Assembly: GCA_905160935.1 (NCBI GenBank)
Contig: CAJHZI010000183.1
Span: 1,112,501 to 1,176,500, forward strand
DNA: 64,000 nt
From: Enchytraeus crypticus
Taxonomy: Eukaryota; Annelida; Clitellata; Enchytraeida; Enchytraeidae
Direction: 5' to 3'
Below are positions 60,345 through 64,000 of this stretch, one piece after another; positions within the stretch are counted from its first letter, which is position 1; every line of letters starts with the position of its first letter. Below the pieces are notes generated by a model, which was not told where the DNA came from, searched no databases, and was given only the letters and a program-made list of their open reading frames with translations. The position numbers were made by a program, and so were the translations under genes.

Positions 60345-60655
60345 TTATGCCGAATGGCAAGACTAAGGTACATCTTCATACTCAGAGTTTGATTTTGCGC
60401 TCCGTAAAGGGCACTCCTTAGACTACAAATCATTTTGTATCAAATCAAAAGATCTTCGACATATGTTGAAGTGATCACCGTAATATTATGTTAATCACTT
60501 CACAAACGGCACTGCTTTATCCATAACTTACGTAGCTTGGGAACAATACGGTTTCTGAGGTGTTTCCCGTTGCCTTCCTCAATTCTTGCTTAGTGCCTCT
60601 TACGACACGCACAGTTAACGGTTGGTCTGTTCTTCAGTGTTCCAGACAACACGGG
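60345..60655 (+). repeat. Dispersed repeat D copy
   Basis: Tandem neighbour of the copy at 59.9 kb: CGTTATGCCGAATGGCAAGA, CTCCGTAAAGGGCACTCCTT, GGTTGGTCTGTTCTTCAGTG, TTCCAGACAACACGGG. Confidence 0.7.
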
Positions 60656-60712
60656 ATAGTCTTGAAGCTTAAAAATAAATTCGAAAATGATTAAAAAAAA
60701 TTAATTATTCGA

Positions 60713-60853
60713 AGCTGGTAAAAGCTAATGTTAACGTCAGTTTCCTCACTCGAAAGCGATGTCAGGGACGGGAGATCCAAAGATTTGAACCCCGCACATA
60801 CTGATCCGCGATAGGATATCTTACCGACATGGCCACAGGCTCCAGCCAAGATC
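60713..60853 (-). mobile_element. SINE-A copy
   Basis: Reverse-strand copy: core TTAACGTCAGTTTCCTCACT, then GATTTGAACCCCGCACATAC (box B complement) and TTACCGACATGGCCACAGGC (box A complement). Confidence 0.8.
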
Positions 60854-60859
60854 AATACA

Positions 60860-61430
60860 AAATCACGCAGAGATGTAAATTTGTGCAGTTAATAATGATA
60901 GTTTGGTCTAATAAATCTAAATATCGATTTTAAGTCTCTGCACATAAATAAAATCCCAGATAGCAATTGTGGCCCCATTTATATATCGATATCTATTGAG
61001 CTCGATTACACCATAATCAAATGGCAAAATTGAGCAAGTCTCATGGAAGTAGTAATTGATTTTTAACAATAATTAAATAATTAATGAATAATTAGTCAAT
61101 AGTGCACTGGCTAGTCCATATATTTTAACAATTATTGAACATATCGTTTCGCAGTTAGTTTTCCGTTGACTTCGCAGTGCCTGAATTAGCTAAAGTTTAC
61201 ATATAATAATTGTTAGTATTTTTGGCTAATGCCACATGTACATTCTGAGCTAAACATTTTCTATCAATATATACTAAATGGAAGCAGAGATCGCTATTCT
61301 GTTATTATGTTACGTAATAATATTAACCTTATTAGGCAGCTATTTATTTGATCAATTATTAATATTAGCAGAACTAACCTGTTGCTAATGTCCAGAGGCA
61401 GCAGAGTGTCACAACTAATACACGAGAAGA
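60860..61430. other. AT-rich stretch, no feature seen
   Basis: No coding frame or recognised repeat. Confidence 0.5.
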
Positions 61431-61484
61431 TATGATGCACCGCACTGGAGAAGCTTTAATGCTTAGCTTCTCTCTCTCTCTCTT

Positions 61485-61528
<44 letters not shown>

Positions 61529-61628
61529 AGAAGTTTTTTTCTCTCTTTTTCCAGTTGTTTCTCATTCACACACTTAAAATCCCTCCTCGCATTGCAGTCT
61601 CCCTCACTCTAGCTGTCTGTTTCTCTCC

Positions 61629-61687
<59 letters not shown>

Positions 61688-61711
61688 AGTCTCCCTATCC
61701 TCTCGAGCACC

Positions 61712-61860
61712 TGCAGCAGCAGCTCTGTATGTTGAGCACACTCGCCCAGCAGCAGCAGCACCTACAGCAGCAGCAGCACCTACAGCAGCAGCAGCACCTA
61801 CAGCAGCAGCAGCACCTACAGCAGCAGCTCTGTATGTTGAGCACACTCGCCTTGCAGCAG
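61712..61860. repeat. CAG-rich 18-bp array bracketed by a direct repeat
   Basis: ACAGCAGCAGCAGCACCT x4, with CTCTGTATGTTGAGCACACT on both sides. Confidence 0.9.
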
Positions 61861-61999
61861 TGGTCGCTCTACGTGTTGTTGTCGCTAGACACTGTTTTCT
61901 ATATTTAGACGCAAACGTGAACTTGGGTCTAAATTTCAACGTTGAAGAGTGACTTTACTTATAACACATTTTTCAATTATGTAATTTAACCGCTAAACA

Positions 62000-62560
62000 G
62001 GTCATCCCAGGTATCCCAGGCACAGAGCACCTCAGGCTAAGGGCACCCCAGGAACAGGGCACAGGCACAGGCACAGGGCACCACGGACACCCCAGGCACA
62101 GGGCTCCCAGGCACCACGGGCATCCGGAGCATCCCGGCATTCCATCCCCTAGGGGAAATACACCTGGGGAAACCTGGGGTAACCCACCTTATGGCAGCAC
62201 CCCGGCCGATGGTACCCACATTTGGGCACCCCAGCCGACGGCTGGGGCCCAATAGACGGCACCCTAGCCTGGACCACACCCGGGGGCACCCCACTCCAGC
62301 GTACCCAACCAGGGAGCACCCCACCCGGGGGCACTCTCTCGAGGGCACCCCACTAAGTAGCACAGCACCAGGGGCAACCCTCCAAAGGGCACCCCCACCC
62401 GGGGTAAACCACATTTTGGCACACGGGGGCCTCCAACTCGAGGTATCCAATCCACCCGGTGCAACCTAACACCGTGCAGTCCATCCCGGGAACCCGATCT
62501 CCGGGGAAACCTACCCCACCCCACGCCTCGTGGGCTTCATGCTGGGGCCGTAGGGGTCGT
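62000..62560. repeat. GC-rich GGCACCCC-type repeat
   Basis: Irregular GGGCACCCCAGGCACAGGG words over 550 bp, the most GC-rich stretch in the window. Open frames here are low-complexity and not considered genes. Confidence 0.8.
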
Positions 62561-62760
62561 ACTCCAGTCTACCCGGAATGTGAATAGGTATGGCGGATAA
62601 CACCTGCTGCCGTCAAACCTAAATATTTCCCTAATTAGCGAGCCGAAGCTCACACCGCCGACCAGGGACGAGGCGCCTCGAGGTCAGCAGTCAAGTAGAG
62701 GAGGGATTGACCGAGGTCTGTCCCGCCTCCACCGTATGAGAGACTTGCGGTTCATTATAC
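62500..62760 (-). promoter_or_regulatory. CpG-rich stretch, possible promoter region
   Basis: Non-repetitive and CpG-containing (CGAGCCGAAGC, CGCCGACC, CGAGGCGCCTCGAGG, GGCGGGAC on the minus strand). It lies about 8.6 kb upstream of the SYT1 ATG and could hold its transcription start or a 5' UTR exon. No direct evidence. Confidence 0.25.
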
Positions 62761-63094
62761 TTATTATCGTCTCAGTGACCTGATACGAATGTGACAAACT
62801 CTCAACAACTGGTACTTTTATTTTGCCTCAAGAGCTCTACGGTCACATGATTATAGAACCGAGTTCTAAACCGGTTCTGCTATCAAAACTGAAGTTTAAT
62901 GTCAATTTCTTGCTCACTAGCATGCTAGTGACGAGGAGAGTATAAGATTTCTTTTTAGGTCCTTACAAGTAATCATGAGTGACTTGTTGAATATTGTTTT
63001 ACATTTTGAATGAAGAGATATAGGATATTTTACTGATACTGATTTATCTGTGAACTATTCCTGAAATATCTAAAAAGACATGTCATGAGGCTAA

Positions 63095-63165
63095 GTCATC
63101 AATCAATCAATGAATAAGAATTAACGTCCCGTTCCTCGCCATAATGCAATGTCAGGGACGTCATA
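63095..63165 (-). mobile_element. SINE-C fragment
   Basis: (AATC)n then AATTAACGTCCCGTTCCTCG, CCATAATGCAATGTCAGGGA, CGTC; only the core region remains. Confidence 0.65.
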
Positions 63166-63404
63166 TTTCAGAAATTTAGTGGACATAAAAAAATTGTCGG
63201 CAGGTTAACACGACAACATGTCAGCCTCCATGTGTTGTCAAGTTTATAAACAAATGAATATTAATGGAAGTTTCATCATTAACTTACCTGAAAATCTTGT
63301 TTAACCACACCCAAACAATACGGTATATCCAATCTAAGGTAATAGTTAATATGTCACGCTCATCTAGTTTGGTGATCGCCTAGATTTAGCTTTATATTTA
63401 TATT

Positions 63405-63990
63405 TAAAGTTACTCCAATCCTCAAGTCCTTACACTGGCTCAAAGTTAGAGAACGCATTTTATACAAGAAGTTTCTCTAACTTATAAGTCTTTTACCACT
63501 CCTGGTAATAGTTAAATGTCCCACTTACTACAAGTGGGACAACCTACCTCCAGGCCTACCAGGTCCTCTAAGTTAGTTACTCTTGAGAGACCGAGCCTTC
63601 CTTCACGTAGCAAGCTGTCTAGGCGCTCCTTCCAGCATGCTGCCCCGCAGATCTGGAATTCTCTTCCTTTCACTCTGTGCACCCCCTCATCTATTCCTGA
63701 TCAGCCTTTCCTACCTACGAACAGTTTCATAGGCGATTGAAATCTTTTCTCTTCGACTTTTCATATCCACCAAACGTCCACGAACTGAGACCAACACGTA
63801 AACCTCCATTCCACTAGTACCCTTCCTTGGACTGACCACCCGGATTTTGGCTCTCACCGTTTATGGACCCCTCACTCTGCTCATCCGCTTTGATTTGGTT
63901 TCACAGTGCTCAATGTTGTCATGGACAACAGTAGCACTCTAATTGTGTTGTTGTTTTTGTTGTTGTTGTTATAATACTTGCACTACTTTT
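63405..63990 (+). mobile_element. LINE 3' end (CR1/L2-like reverse transcriptase C-terminus and 3' UTR)
   Basis: VTPILKSLHWLKVRERILYK, then SFQHAAPQIWNSLPFTLCTP, is the C-terminal signature of CR1/L2-type non-LTR retrotransposons (usual form: LKSLHWLPVKERI, then FAVAAPKLWNSLP). At least one stop interrupts it. A 3' UTR of about 200 bp follows with a (TTG)n tail. The rest of the element is truncated. Confidence 0.85.
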
Positions 63991-64000
63991 ATACAGTGTG

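Noticed and set aside
62037-62524. Overlapping Gly/Pro/Arg-rich frames on both strands
   Set aside because: Low-complexity translation of GGCACCCC repeats; no domain or splice support.

Overview
The window is a stretch of nuclear DNA from an animal, most likely a marine invertebrate bilaterian. It is AT-rich, its genes are split into many small exons by repeat-filled introns, and one gene is a clear synaptotagmin 1. The lineage cannot be fixed from sequence alone. The SINEs, a Tc1/mariner and a DD37D transposon, a LINE tail and a frequent TAGGCCTA octamer fit a mollusc, annelid, echinoderm or hemichordate type genome. No prokaryotic, organellar or retroviral/LTR element was recognised.

Two protein-coding genes lie head-to-tail on the minus strand. 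(1) Synaptotagmin 1 occupies 53997 down to 45834. It has 9 coding exons whose phases all agree, giving 471 codons from ATG to stop: a luminal exon, a membrane/linker exon, a juxta-C2 exon, two C2A exons and three C2B exons. (2) A gene of the ITPRID family (ITPRID2/KRAP, ITPRID1, TESPA1; proteins that bind IP3 receptors) runs from at least 35271 down to 3527. I reconstructed 15 exons with continuous phase (about 1567 codons). Its first exon or exons, upstream of 35271, were not found. It also has a long alternative exon (20445-18173) with its own stop codon and AATAAA, which would end the protein inside the IP3R-binding domain.

The rest is repeat-rich. Around 37.4-39.2 kb is a decayed Tc1-like transposon inside a (TA)n tract. 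At 30.4-31.4 kb is a DD37D element with TIRs of about 290 bp. LINE 3' ends lie at 63.4-64.0 kb and 24.0 kb. At least three short retroposon families share one 3' core, and a 5S rRNA-like remnant lies at 13.04-13.17 kb. There are large minisatellites (30 bp x about 37; 40 bp x about 27; 21 bp x about 10) and many microsatellites. Several repeats touch gene structure: tetranucleotide arrays sit directly against most synaptotagmin 3' splice sites, a splice donor is tandemly copied four times in the ITPRID gene, and CAGCTG-rich arrays lie upstream of synaptotagmin.

The two genes could both act in calcium signalling (exocytosis sensor; IP3-receptor positioning), but nothing in the sequence shows that they are regulated together.
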